Origin: Firmicutes bacterium OM04-13BH
Lineage (GTDB): Bacteria; Bacillota; Clostridia; Lachnospirales; Lachnospiraceae
NCBI GenBank assembly: GCA_003481745.1
Contig: QULP01000006.1
Location: forward strand, 62,001-126,000
Direction of reading: 5' to 3'
DNA length: 64,000 bases
Positions 16,004 to 24,362 of this stretch are shown piece by piece. Made by a program: the position numbers and the translations under genes. The first letter of the stretch is position 1. Every line of letters begins with the position of its first letter. The notes under the pieces are model-generated. The model searched no databases. It had not been told where the DNA came from and saw only the letters and a program-made list of their open reading frames with translations.

Positions 16004-16089
16004 TAAGACAACCGGAGTTGTGATATACTTACACGCAAGAAGCATTTCAGCAGTTCCGATTGTCTGATATCGAAAGGAGAGATACGATT

Positions 16090-17385
16090 ATGGCAAAAGG
16101 ATCTGTTAGAAAAAAAGGAAAGAAATGGTACTATCGCTTCTATGTAGAGGACGCAAGCGGAAAAATGGTTCAGAAAGAATACGCCGGAACCGAAAGTAAA
16201 AGTGAGACGGAAAAGCTTCTCCGCAAAGCACTGGAAGATTATGAAAATAAGAAGTTTGTCGCAAGGGCAGAAAGCCTTACGGTAGGAGAACTTCTGGATA
16301 TGTGGGCGGAAGAAGAACTGAAAGCCGGAACACTCAGCAATGGCACAGTGGAAAATTATCTTGGTGCAATCCGATGTATCAAAAAACACCCGATTGCAGA
16401 CCGAAAGTTAAAAACAGTTACCGCTGAACATTTACAGAGTTTTCTCGACCTGCTTACATTCGGTGGCGAGTTTCCGGATGGAAAAGTGCGAAAAGGATAT
16501 AGCAAAGATTATATCCATTCTTTTTCCGCAGTGTTACAGCAGTCTTTCCGTTTTGCAGTATTTCCAAAACAACTAATCAGTTTCAATCCGATGCAATATA
16601 TCAAGTTGAAACGACAGGCAGAGGAAGTTGACCTCTTTTCTGATGATGAGGTAGAAGAAGGTACACAGCCGATTTCACATGAGGATTACGAGCGGCTTAT
16701 CAAGTATCTGGAAAAGAAAAATCCACCTGCAATTCTGCCGATTCAGATCGCATATTATGCAGGACTTCGTATCGGGGAAACCTGTGGTCTTACATGGCAG
16801 GACATCAACCTTGAAGAACAATGCCTGACCATAAAACGCAGTATCCGTTATGACGGAACGAAGCATAAAAATGTGATTGGAACAACCAAGCGAAAGAAAG
16901 TAAGGATTGTTGATTTTGGAGATACACTGACTGAAATATTGAAAGCAGCAAGACGGGAACAACTGAAAAGCCGGATGCAGTACGGGGAACTTTACCACCG
17001 CAACTACTACAAAGAGGTGCATGTAAAAAACAGGGTGTATTATGAATACTATCACCTTGACGGAACGCAGGAAGTCCCGGCAGATTATAAAGAAATATCC
17101 TTTGTCTGCCTCAGACCGGATGGTAGTCTGGAACTGCCGAGTACACTCGGCATTGTATGCAGGTCAGTGTCAAAGAAGCTGGAAGGATTTGAAGATTTTC
17201 ACTTTCACCAGTTACGGCACACCTACACCAGCAACCTGCTCTCGAATGGGGCGGCTCCGAAAGATGTACAGGAACTGTTAGGACATTCTGACGTAAGTAC
17301 CACAATGAATATTTACGCTCACTCAACAAGAAAAGCTAAACGGGATTCCGCAAGACTTCTTGATAAAGTAGCGAGCAATGCTTAA
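16090..17385 (+). CDS. int: Tyrosine integrase of element A
   Basis: 431 residues from ATG 16090 (AAAGGAG upstream). The N-terminal arm-binding domain (GSVRKKGKKWYYRFYVED) is followed by a SAM-like core-binding domain (about 65-180) and the catalytic domain. Its catalytic residues are in GLRIGETCGLTW (Arg), HQLRHTYTS (His, Arg), LLGHSDVSTT (His) and NIYAHSTRK (Tyr). An insertion of about 55 residues (RREQLKSRMQYGELYHRNYY and on) lies between the first Arg and the HQLRH motif, as in other Tn916-like enzymes of this length. It performs integration and, with Xis, excision. Confidence 0.92.
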   Translation: MAKGSVRKKGKKWYYRFYVEDASGKMVQKEYAGTESKSETEKLLRKALEDYENKKFVARAESLTVGELLDMWAEEELKAGTLSNGTVENYLGAIRCIKKHPIADRKLKTVTAEHLQSFLDLLTFGGEFPDGKVRKGYSKDYIHSFSAVLQQSFRFAVFPKQLISFNPMQYIKLKRQAEEVDLFSDDEVEEGTQPISHEDYERLIKYLEKKNPPAILPIQIAYYAGLRIGETCGLTWQDINLEEQCLTIKRSIRYDGTKHKNVIGTTKRKKVRIVDFGDTLTEILKAARREQLKSRMQYGELYHRNYYKEVHVKNRVYYEYYHLDGTQEVPADYKEISFVCLRPDGSLELPSTLGIVCRSVSKKLEGFEDFHFHQLRHTYTSNLLSNGAAPKDVQELLGHSDVSTTMNIYAHSTRKAKRDSARLLDKVASNA

Positions 17386-17389
17386 ATAC

Positions 17390-17416
17390 AGAGAACTTGC
17401 CACTGGCAACTTCTCT
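17390..17416 (+). terminator. Hairpin after integrase gene
   Basis: AGAGAACTTGCC and GGCAACTTCTCT form a stem with one mismatch directly after the stop codon. A similar TGCCACTGGCA hairpin follows the repressor gene of element B (26621-26641). Confidence 0.55.
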
Positions 17417-17435
17417 TGCATACTTTGGCATAAAA

Positions 17436-17486
17436 TTTCCCTTATTTCCCTTGCGGATTCCTCACAAGGGCAAAAATAAGGGAAAA
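17436..17486. repeat. Inverted arm-type sites at right end of element A
   Basis: TTTCCCTTATTTCCCTTG faces CAAGGGCAAAAATAAGGGAAA across 10 bases. Such short inverted arms after an integrase gene are the usual binding sites of its N-terminal domain. Similar sequence at 9287-9366. Beyond it, 17487-17751 shows no gene. Confidence 0.5.
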
Positions 17487-17751
17487 TACATATCATTTCA
17501 CTATCTAAGGGGCTGGAAAGCCTGTAAAATAAGGAAAGTTCAGGAAATCTCTCCACAAATTCCGATTTGTTAAACTCAACACACCTATTATACCTTATAT
17601 CGGCAGATTCGCATGTCCATTTTATGTCATATTTCTGCAATATAAAAGATCAAACCCGTCAAGCCCGATGGTTACTGACGAATCTGACCTTTTATAATCA
17701 AATTTCTGGATTTTTTCTTCTATTACAATATGTGTCAAATCAGGATTTAAT

Positions 17752-18071
17752 TTATCTCGTCTTTATCTTAAATCCGTTCTTGAAGATAAATCGTATATCA
17801 CTCTTAGCCTTTACCACCACTTCCTGCACCAGACTGCTCCAAAGTCCCTCATCGAATTTCTCTATCAAAGTGCCTTGTTTTTCCAATGCCGAATGAATCC
17901 CTTGAATAATTCTCTCTGAGCCTTTTTGCTTTCAATCTGTTCTGAAATCTTGTCATAATCTGCTTTGATGGTATTGTACATTTCGATAATGTCAACATAT
18001 CTTCTATATCCATTCTGTTCAAGTGCCGTCCGGCTGTTCTCTGCTATGGCTGTCTGCATCTGCTCTACACT
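17752..18071 (-). pseudogene. Large serine recombinase, C-terminal remnant
   Basis: One frame reads IAENSRTALEQNGYRRYVDI and IEMYNTIKADYDKISEQIE up to a stop near 17865. After a single-base shift the sequence goes on as ALEKQGTLIEKFDEGLWSSL, VQEVVVKAKSDIRFIFKNGF and KIKTR to TAA 17752. This is the C-terminal end of TnpX/TndX-type recombinases. The catalytic N-terminus and zinc-ribbon domain are missing. The remnant may belong to the same old Tn4451-like element as the TnpV remnant at 8 kb. Confidence 0.7.
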
Positions 18072-18135
18072 AATTATACATTACTCTCCCCACAAATAGA
18101 GCCAAACTAGAGCCATTTGATAAAACAAATGCCGG

Positions 18136-18182
18136 AAACCCGCATAAATACAGGCTTTCGGCATTTTAATCCGTTATTCAAA
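18136..18182. repeat. Left attachment repeat of element B
   Basis: Begins AAACCCGCATAAATACAGGC and ends TTATTCAAA, 38 bases from start to start, exactly as in the guaA-side copy (26866-26912). Read on the minus strand the end is GTAGAGTTTGAATAA, which looks like an alternative guaA 3' end (VEFE-stop versus IEFE-stop in the intact gene). The first 32 bases also fold into a GCCGAAAGCC/GGGTTTCCGGC hairpin. Confidence 0.7.
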
Positions 18183-18285
18183 CTCTACAAAGACTAACGC
18201 TTTTTGTTTAGGAATTATTCTCTGTAATGTTTCTCGTTCTTTTGATTATTTGATATATCCATATTATCCTGCCTATACGAGCTAA

Positions 18286-18303
18286 TGTTATCATTTTGTT
18301 ATC
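18286..18303. repeat. Left integrase arm-type site of element B
   Basis: TGTTATCATTTTGTTATC differs at one base from TGTTATCAATTTGTTATC at 26826-26843 and has the same orientation. Further GATAAC motifs follow (18309-18350). The stretch 18072-18403 contains no gene. Confidence 0.65.
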
Positions 18304-18403
18304 GGCATTGATAACACCTACTCGATAACTGTGGATAATAACTATATGTAGCATGTCAAATTATAAGCTATTTTGCTTAGAGATTCAACACAAAACTGAA
18401 ATT

Positions 18404-18901
18404 TTACTTTTCCTTATATTCATCTGGTATTGCTATTTGAAATGTTTCACACAACAGCATCACATCATGCACATCATTTTTATCGTGTTCATATCCCAAA
18501 TGAAGCATTACCTGACTCAATGGTTCAATACAAGAAACAGTTATATCTCCAACTTTTCCAATACCGGAAAAAGTTTTTGATGGAAATATATCTCCCTCAT
18601 AAACAATTCCGTCATCTGTAAATTCAAAACAATGTAAATCAATGATTCTTTGTTTATCATCTTTCCAGACAGTATGACCATCCGTTGTATAATCAGTATT
18701 TACTTCCTCAAATCCATGCTGCTTAATCACATAAATATAATCATGATAATGTTTCAGTTCAACAAACAAATCAATATCATTGTGTATTCTTGATTCTCTT
18801 TTAAGAAGTGCATCAACACCCCATCCGCCATCTAAATATACTTTAATTTCGTTTTGCAAAGCATATTTTATAATTTCACATGCATCTTCTGTACGTACCA
18901 T
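18404..18901 (-). CDS. Lincosamide nucleotidyltransferase (Lnu type)
   Basis: 165 residues. The nucleotidyltransferase core is IKVYLDGGWGVDALLKRESRIHNDIDLFVE, with the GGWGVD loop and the DID metal ligands that mark the LnuA/C/D group. The length fits this group (about 160-165). It adenylylates a hydroxyl of lincomycin or clindamycin. A GGAGG precedes ATG 18901. It lies 84 bases behind the ABC-F gene on the same strand, so the two probably share the attenuated transcript. The exact allele cannot be named by eye. Confidence 0.75.
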   Translation of the reverse strand: MVRTEDACEIIKYALQNEIKVYLDGGWGVDALLKRESRIHNDIDLFVELKHYHDYIYVIKQHGFEEVNTDYTTDGHTVWKDDKQRIIDLHCFEFTDDGIVYEGDIFPSKTFSGIGKVGDITVSCIEPLSQVMLHLGYEHDKNDVHDVMLLCETFQIAIPDEYKEK

Positions 18902-18985
18902 AATCTATCCTCCAAATTCAAATCTTTGTATGCTTTCCAACTCACTAAAAGCCTGAAATTTGTCAGTCTTTCATCCTTTTTGTTA

Positions 18986-20530
18986 TCAATCACCAATTAG
19001 CTGTAATCCATTAGGATTTAGCTGATATATTTTATCGCACACCTCTTCAATATACTTTCTATCGTGAGAAATGCTAATGACAGCCCCCGGAAATTCTCGG
19101 AGCATTTTTCTTATTACCGGACCGGACAATGGTGAAAAATTTCTTGTCGGTTCATCCAGAATAAGAACATTTGCACCACTTAAGCTCATCCTCAAGAGAA
19201 GCACTTTCGCCTTTTGTCCGCCTGATAACTCCCGAATCGGATGCTCCATTTCATCTGGTGTGTATTTAAGTGAACCAAGGTATGTTCTAATTCTTGTACG
19301 CTCTTCTTTATCTCCTGTTTTATCAAGGTAATCAACCGGTGTAACATCCAAATCCAGCAGGTCTTCATAAGTTTGAGGCATATATTCTGCTTTAATGTCA
19401 TTCCGATTTAGGAGTTCTTCCGCTATCTTTTTTAGAAGAGTCGTTTTTCCTGCCCCGTTGGCTCCTATCATACAGATTTTTTCTGAACCTTTTATTTTTA
19501 AATGAATTCCTTCTGCTAAAATTCTTTTGCCATCCGGAGTCACAAGCTTTGAAAGTTCATATTCTATGACCGTTTTTCCTGCGGGAATGTGTGAGTTTTC
19601 ATCCCCTAATTTGACAAAGATTGCTTCTTCCTGTTCCGGCATCTGAGTCATATTTTCATCTTCTTTTTCAAATCTTCGTTCCATTGCCTTAACCGTATGC
19701 ATTTTGTCCTTTAAGTTTTTGGCAACAGACGGTGCTTGTCTGGTACAACTTCTTAATGCACCTTGTACACTCTGCATAACTCTTTGATATTTTTCATCGC
19801 GAATCTTTTTCTCCCTACGGTCACTCAGTGCCCGCTGTTTTTGGATTTCAAATTTATGAAGCCGTTCTTCCACATAGCGTCTATAGGGAAGCTTTGCCAC
19901 GGTATATCTCGCCTTTGTTTTTCGTATAATCTGCTCGATATGTATCACCATGTTGGCAGTACGCTCTATCAGCGTTTCATCGTGTGAAATAAAAAGCACA
20001 ATGTGCTTCCAGTCATTTATGATTTTTTCCAGTAATGTAAGCGTCGCAATGTCGATGTCATTGGAAGGTTCGTCCAACAACAGCACAGAAACATCGCGAA
20101 TGAAAAGCCTCATAAGTTGTGTCTTGACTTTTTCGCCTCCTGAAAGACTACCCATTGTCTGGTTACTGTAGAAAAAATCATTTTTCATTCCAAATTTTCC
20201 CGCAATAACAGACAATTCTTTAGGCGTTTTCTCCCAGAATATTTCCTCTTCAGAAAAATATTCGTATATTGTTTTTTCCTTATCTTCATCGAGCATCTCC
20301 TGCGGAAGATAACCAAGACGTTCGTGTCCCATTATCCTTTCCCCATCTGCTTCTATATAGTTTTCTACAAGCGACGGATTGTATATCCACTTCATTAATG
20401 TCGATTTCCCATTTCCCTCTTCTCCAATAATAACTGCCTTATCTCCATCATTTAGCACAAGGTTGAAATCATTAAGAATTATTCTCAGGTCTTTTTTATG
20501 TGTTAAATTTAATTTTTTTATCTGCAACAT
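18986..20530 (-). CDS. ABC-F ribosomal protection protein
   Basis: 514 residues from ATG 20530 (AAGGAG). Two ABC domains without membrane segments: first Walker A GEEGNGKSTL, signature GSLSGGEKVKTQ, Walker B VLLLDEPSNDID; second Walker A GANGAGKTTL, signature RELSGGQKAKV, Walker B VLILDEPTRNFSP. The linker (about 215-300) is rich in Arg and Lys (RRYVEERLHKFEIQKQRALSDRREKKIRDEK), as in antibiotic-resistance ABC-F proteins, which dislodge lincosamides, streptogramins A or pleuromutilins from the ribosome. Which drugs cannot be told from sequence alone. Induction is probably by the attenuator upstream. Confidence 0.85.
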   Translation of the reverse strand: MLQIKKLNLTHKKDLRIILNDFNLVLNDGDKAVIIGEEGNGKSTLMKWIYNPSLVENYIEADGERIMGHERLGYLPQEMLDEDKEKTIYEYFSEEEIFWEKTPKELSVIAGKFGMKNDFFYSNQTMGSLSGGEKVKTQLMRLFIRDVSVLLLDEPSNDIDIATLTLLEKIINDWKHIVLFISHDETLIERTANMVIHIEQIIRKTKARYTVAKLPYRRYVEERLHKFEIQKQRALSDRREKKIRDEKYQRVMQSVQGALRSCTRQAPSVAKNLKDKMHTVKAMERRFEKEDENMTQMPEQEEAIFVKLGDENSHIPAGKTVIEYELSKLVTPDGKRILAEGIHLKIKGSEKICMIGANGAGKTTLLKKIAEELLNRNDIKAEYMPQTYEDLLDLDVTPVDYLDKTGDKEERTRIRTYLGSLKYTPDEMEHPIRELSGGQKAKVLLLRMSLSGANVLILDEPTRNFSPLSGPVIRKMLREFPGAVISISHDRKYIEEVCDKIYQLNPNGLQLIGD

Positions 20531-20577
20531 TAAAGTTTCTCCTTTTCGAAGTCTGAGCCAATTATTATTTTGAACAC

Positions 20578-20838
20578 ACAAAAACGAGTCTTTTTTGCAT
20601 ACGCAAAAATAGACTCGCTAAATAGACCCTTATTTCTTTTCCAAAAGGAAAACAAAGGAAATGCCTCTTGCGATAATCCAACTTAAGCGTACACAAAACA
20701 AACCTATTCTCTACAGGCTCAATAACTATATGTGTCTTACTTAAATCAAATTATCTATTAATCATTTCCTCACCTTACACAAAATGTGCCTTTCTTTCTT
20801 CTAATGGCAATACTATCATACTGTATTTTTTGTGTCAA
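20578..20838 (-). promoter_or_regulatory. Leader and attenuator of the ABC-F gene
   Basis: Promoter TTGACA (20838-20833), 17-base spacer, TAGTAT (20815-20810). A four-codon frame, ATG ATT AAT AGA TAA (20765-20751, peptide MINR), follows GGTGAGG. About 130 bases later a terminator CGAGTC...GACTCG (20617-20585) with inner TTTTTGC/GCAAAAA is followed by TTTTTG, 48 bases before the ABC-F start. The sequence just before it, GTCTATTTAGC, repeats the left arm GTCTATTTTTGC, which allows an alternative fold. This is the layout of ribosome-stalling attenuation. Confidence 0.75.
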
Positions 20839-20983
20839 TACATTTCACCTTATGGAAGTGCAAATTAAAATTTTCACTTCCTAATTATACATCCAACCAT
20901 TACGAAATTCAATCTTTCACAACCTCTTTACAACCACAACCACAGCACTCCAGCAAACGCAGGAGCACCATACCGTAAAACGC

Positions 20984-21361
20984 TTATGTGTAAATCAACT
21001 CCGTTCCTACAACTTCCCTCACACAAGCCTGAATATTATTCATTCTTCCAATCCATTCGTAGGGATTATCTTTCTTTAATTGTTCCGTCACATCTTGTCT
21101 GTCGGCATATTCCTTTACCAGTCGAAGAAACATATCCTCTGCTTGCTTATCGACTTCTGCAAGATAACTATGCAGCTTTCCGCTTGTCAGCAGGTTCATA
21201 TATAACACTTTATAGTGTTCCTTTAAATGCCTTGCATGTCGTTTCCCCCATAAACCAATCGGCTCTATTTCTTCTTCGGCTGGTACTGTGATGTTCGGCA
21301 ATAAATAATCACCCACCTGTCTATAAGTTCCGCCCATTTCTTCAAAAATTGTCTTTGTCAT
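20984..21361 (-). CDS. tnpV: TnpV-like transposon protein
   Basis: 125 residues, start ATG 21361 behind AGGAGG. Ends DNPYEWIGRMNNIQACVREVVGTELIYT; the middle has HLKEHYKVLYMNLLTSGKLHSYLAEVDKQAEDMF. It is the intact relative of the remnant at 8020-8275. TnpV proteins accompany Tn4451-type elements and MobV relaxases; no function is established. It is soluble, with mixed charged helices. It follows the relaxase gene after 26 bases and is probably co-transcribed. Confidence 0.75.
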   Translation of the reverse strand: MTKTIFEEMGGTYRQVGDYLLPNITVPAEEEIEPIGLWGKRHARHLKEHYKVLYMNLLTSGKLHSYLAEVDKQAEDMFLRLVKEYADRQDVTEQLKKDNPYEWIGRMNNIQACVREVVGTELIYT

Positions 21362-21387
21362 TTTCCTTTTCCTCCTGTGATTTTTGT

Positions 21388-22548
21388 CTATCGTGATCGT
21401 GTATTATCACGCTTGCGACCTTTAACTGTTCTTGCCTGCTCCAACAAATCATCTATCTGTTTGCGACCAAAAACCTTACGGAGCAGGCTGTAATCTTTAT
21501 TTTCTGCTTTTAGGATTTTGTTTTCTTCGGTCAATCTTTCATTGACTTTCTCCAAACGCTGATTGGTGCGGTATAACTGTGCATTCGCTGTATTCAGCCT
21601 ATGATAGTTGTCCCACCCCTCAAAGCAGCGGGCAAGCACCGTTTTGACAAGTTGCTTCAATTTCCTTACAACCGGCTCTGCCATTTTGGTTTTATATGCC
21701 TTTGCAGTCATAAATTTCTCTGGTTCTGGCAACTGATATTTCGGTGCAGTATCAAGCTCTATTTCAAGATTTGACAGCTCGTCTTTTGCCTTATCATAGT
21801 TCAATACTCGTTCCGACAACACATCAAATTCAATCTGTTTCTGCTCGATTTTCGCACCTAATGCCGCCACTTCTTTTTCTCTTTCCTGCTTTTTATAATC
21901 CAAAACAGAAAGATGTTTTTCGTGTGTGCCTAAATGTTCCCACTCAATCCCATAACGTTCCATCACCGCCGCAAGCTGTTCTTTTTCGGACTGTATCCAT
22001 TGCGACCACTCCGTATCGCCACGACTGCCGCCCTTAAAACCTTGCGTTGCAAGAGCCTGCTTTAGTGACACTCTTGTATCAAGTCCACGCTTGCTGCCTG
22101 TGGTAAAAGGTACAAAATCTATGTGCAGATGTGGTGTAGCTTCATCCATATGCAGATGAGCCGAGAACACCCGAAGCTGTGGATTTCGCTCCTGAAAACC
22201 CTGATAGTATTCATCTAAAATCTGCTTTGCCAGTTCTCCGTTTTCCGTATCGGCGTTCATATTTCCCTTACCGCCCACCTGTAAAATGATTTCGTGGAAC
22301 GGTTTTTCCTGCTTGGAACTTCGGATTTTTTCATAATAATCTTTTATCTTTCGGTCTGACCTTATCTGCTTGGCATTGTATCTTTCCAATGCTTCATCAA
22401 ACAATTCGTGATAAACTGTCTTTATATTTTCATTGCAGTAGTCGATATTGAGATGAGTACGAGTTCCGTCTACATTTTCTGCTCGGAACTTTCGGCTATT
22501 GTGATTGACCGAGCCTTTACCGACCATTGCACTTATCGTTCTCTGCAT
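21388..22548 (-). CDS. mobV: MobV-family relaxase (Pre/Mob, TnpZ-like)
   Basis: 386 residues from ATG 22548 (GGGAG, spacing 8). The MobV signature is visible: the N-terminal motif (VGKGSVNHNSRKFRAENVDG), the NxxY region (LNIDYCNENIKTVYHELF) and the metal site HMDEATPHLHIDFVPF (about residue 134-150). The C-terminal part (about 215-386) is a long coiled coil. It nicks the element's oriT for mobilization by a helper. The likely oriT region lies directly upstream (22564-22880). Confidence 0.9.
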   Translation of the reverse strand: MQRTISAMVGKGSVNHNSRKFRAENVDGTRTHLNIDYCNENIKTVYHELFDEALERYNAKQIRSDRKIKDYYEKIRSSKQEKPFHEIILQVGGKGNMNADTENGELAKQILDEYYQGFQERNPQLRVFSAHLHMDEATPHLHIDFVPFTTGSKRGLDTRVSLKQALATQGFKGGSRGDTEWSQWIQSEKEQLAAVMERYGIEWEHLGTHEKHLSVLDYKKQEREKEVAALGAKIEQKQIEFDVLSERVLNYDKAKDELSNLEIELDTAPKYQLPEPEKFMTAKAYKTKMAEPVVRKLKQLVKTVLARCFEGWDNYHRLNTANAQLYRTNQRLEKVNERLTEENKILKAENKDYSLLRKVFGRKQIDDLLEQARTVKGRKRDNTRSR

Positions 22549-22563
22549 TTTTTCATCTCCCAT

Positions 22564-22880
22564 CTGTAAATTTCAACATTCTCAGGTTTTGTTACTTTTG
22601 TCAAAAGTAACGCAAAAGCACTTTTGACGGGTACACCCATCAAAAATGCGACCTGTAAACAGGTTTTGCGTTCTCCGAAGGCTCTCCGAGGGGTGAGCGT
22701 GTGCCGGTGGCACACACGCCTGCGAACCGACCGAGCCAGCAGGCGAGACCAAAGAGCCGCCTTTGAAAAGGCACTCTCTGCACACTCCCCTAAACTTTAT
22801 CCGGTGTCAAAGTGTGACGATGGTGACAATGTTTTTCACAGCGTGCTGCTCTCAAAAACATTGACACCTTTGACACCGTT
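22564..22880. other. Candidate oriT / cis region of element B
   Basis: A 320-base gene-free stretch with several inverted repeats: GTTACTTTTG/CAAAAGTAAC (22590-22612), TTTTGACGGGT/ACCCATCAAAA (22623-22645), GCGTGTGCC/GGCACACACGC (22697-22719), and a long imperfect one, 22802-22836 against 22854-22878 (CGGTGTCAAAG...AATGTTTTT). Relaxase genes of the MobV family usually have oriT just upstream. The GTGTGCC hairpin is the best candidate, but the pMV158-type nick TAGTGTG/TTA is not present exactly. Confidence 0.5.
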
Positions 22881-22882
22881 TG

Positions 22883-24037
22883 TCACGCCGTCTGCTCGGT
22901 TTCTTTCCAAAGTGAAACCTTTCTTCCGTCGTGTGTGCGGCTGTTCTGATAACGGATACCGTAATCACGAAACAGCCTGCTTGCGTTGATACTGAGCCTT
23001 AAAGAAAGTACATTCGGCTTTATATCCACCGCAAGCCTTTCGCAAAGTTCCGAAGCAGTTCCTTCCCATCTGTCACTTTCCGAAAAGAGCGTATCCGCTA
23101 TCTTCTCAAGCAGAGGTTCGGGCGGTTCTTTCCACATCTCCGTTTCCGATTTTGCAAAGTTCCACACCAATCGCTCGCTGTCCCTTACAAGATGGATTTT
23201 CATATCCTGCTGGTCTCTGCCAGCAACATCAAGTGTGGCATTGTTGGAAGTACGCTTGTCCTTACTGAGAACAAATGCACCGTCTGCCGCACCCATCAGA
23301 CCATTCGTGCCTGAAATCATATCGAATATATCTTCCGATTTTTGTTTGCGTGTATGATGAACAATAAGCATTGAAACCTTGTAACTGTCTGCCAACGCTT
23401 TCAGCCTTGCCACAACATCATAATCACTTGCGTAGCTGTAATCTGCTCCGCCTGCTTCACGCACACGCTTTAAGGTGTCTATGATAATCAAGCCTGTGTC
23501 TGGGTGTTCCCTCATAAACCCTCTTATCTGTTCTTCCAGTCCGCCATTGACCGTTTTACATTCCGTTGCGAAATACAGATTGCCTGTCTCCTTTGCACCG
23601 AACATCTGAAACAATCGCTTCTGCAAACGTGGGTAATCATCTTCAAGGGCAAAATAAAGCACCGTTGCCTTACGCACCTTATACTCCCAAAGCGGTGTGC
23701 CTGTGCTGATATGATAGGCAAGCTGTGCCATCATAAAGCTCTTTCCCACTTTCGGGGAACCTACGAAAAGGTAAGTTCCCCTTTGGAGCAGACCGTCGAT
23801 AAGTGGTGTCTGAACCTCAAACACCGTATCATACAGCGTTGTCATTGATACTGTTTTCAGATAGGAAGGGTCTAACTGTCTGAGTATTTCCCTTTGCATT
23901 TCTTCAAAAGATTGCTCGTACCCCTTGAAATCCGTATCCTGATTGACTATACTATTGTCAGTACATTTGGAAAGTGACTGTTCCGCATCTGTTGCCGCAG
24001 ATACATTTGGAATAGTCATTTCTTTTTTATTCTCCAT
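22883..24037 (-). CDS. RepA/RecA-like AAA ATPase of element B
   Basis: 384 residues. A RecA-type ATPase core: Walker A FVGSPKVGKSFMMAQ (about 93-107), Walker B TGLIIIDTLKRV, sensor LIVHHTRK, close to the hexameric RepA helicases of RSF1010-like replicons and the AAA_25 family. A C-terminal winged-helix-like part (about 310-384) follows. ATG 24037 has AAGGAG 9 bases upstream; the first ATG (24043) would be only 3 bases from it. It likely helps replication of the excised circle. It overlaps the relaxosome gene by 11 bases. Confidence 0.82.
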   Translation of the reverse strand: MENKKEMTIPNVSAATDAEQSLSKCTDNSIVNQDTDFKGYEQSFEEMQREILRQLDPSYLKTVSMTTLYDTVFEVQTPLIDGLLQRGTYLFVGSPKVGKSFMMAQLAYHISTGTPLWEYKVRKATVLYFALEDDYPRLQKRLFQMFGAKETGNLYFATECKTVNGGLEEQIRGFMREHPDTGLIIIDTLKRVREAGGADYSYASDYDVVARLKALADSYKVSMLIVHHTRKQKSEDIFDMISGTNGLMGAADGAFVLSKDKRTSNNATLDVAGRDQQDMKIHLVRDSERLVWNFAKSETEMWKEPPEPLLEKIADTLFSESDRWEGTASELCERLAVDIKPNVLSLRLSINASRLFRDYGIRYQNSRTHDGRKVSLWKETEQTA

Positions 24038-24362
24038 TCGCATCCTCTCCTTTCAAACCGCCGAGAATAATGGAAATCAGTTCTATTACACTCAGCAGTT
24101 CATCATCCACACCTTTTCCTGCTTCAATCCTTTTCAGTTCCGCAAGGACTGTGGCAAATTCCGTTTTCAACGCCTTATACACTCTCGGATTGCCCTGTAC
24201 CACCACATCCTGATTTAAGCAACGGCGGTAACAATACTCCTGTTTTGGCAATCCTGATAGAGCTACAGCTCTGTTAATGAGTTCGTTTTCTTCGGGCGAT
24301 ACTCGAAACCCTACTGTGATATTCCTCCAACGATTTTTGTTATCTCTGTTCTTAGCTGACAT
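24027..24362 (-). CDS. mobC: MobC-like relaxosome protein
   Basis: 111 residues from ATG 24362 (GGAG, spacing about 9). The N-terminal NITVGFRVSPEENELINRAVALSGLPKQEYCYRRCL reads as a ribbon-helix-helix DNA-binding domain of plasmid mobilization proteins. The C-terminal half is helical (LKTEFATVLAELKRIE). It overlaps the integrase stop by 11 bases and the ATPase start by 11 bases, so the three genes are translationally coupled. Confidence 0.7.
   Translation of the reverse strand: MSAKNRDNKNRWRNITVGFRVSPEENELINRAVALSGLPKQEYCYRRCLNQDVVVQGNPRVYKALKTEFATVLAELKRIEAGKGVDDELLSVIELISIILGGLKGEDANGE

Larger units (their letters stand above)
9287..17486. mobile_element. Integrative mobilizable element A (MobQ type), limits tentative
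   Basis: The core is certain: a MobQ relaxase with oriT, a small relaxosome protein, Xis, an XRE regulator and a tyrosine integrase at the right end. The right limit is set by the CCCTTATTT/AAATAAGGG arms after the integrase. The left limit is inferred from the similar arms at 9287-9366; if that is wrong, the element starts near 11735, after the MarR/MATE pair. No exact terminal direct repeat was found. There are no conjugative coupling or type IV secretion genes, so transfer would need a helper. Confidence 0.5.

Noticed and set aside
22624..22989. Plus-strand 121-codon frame opposite the candidate oriT
   Set aside because: Crosses the inverted repeats and the ATPase gene end without a ribosome site.
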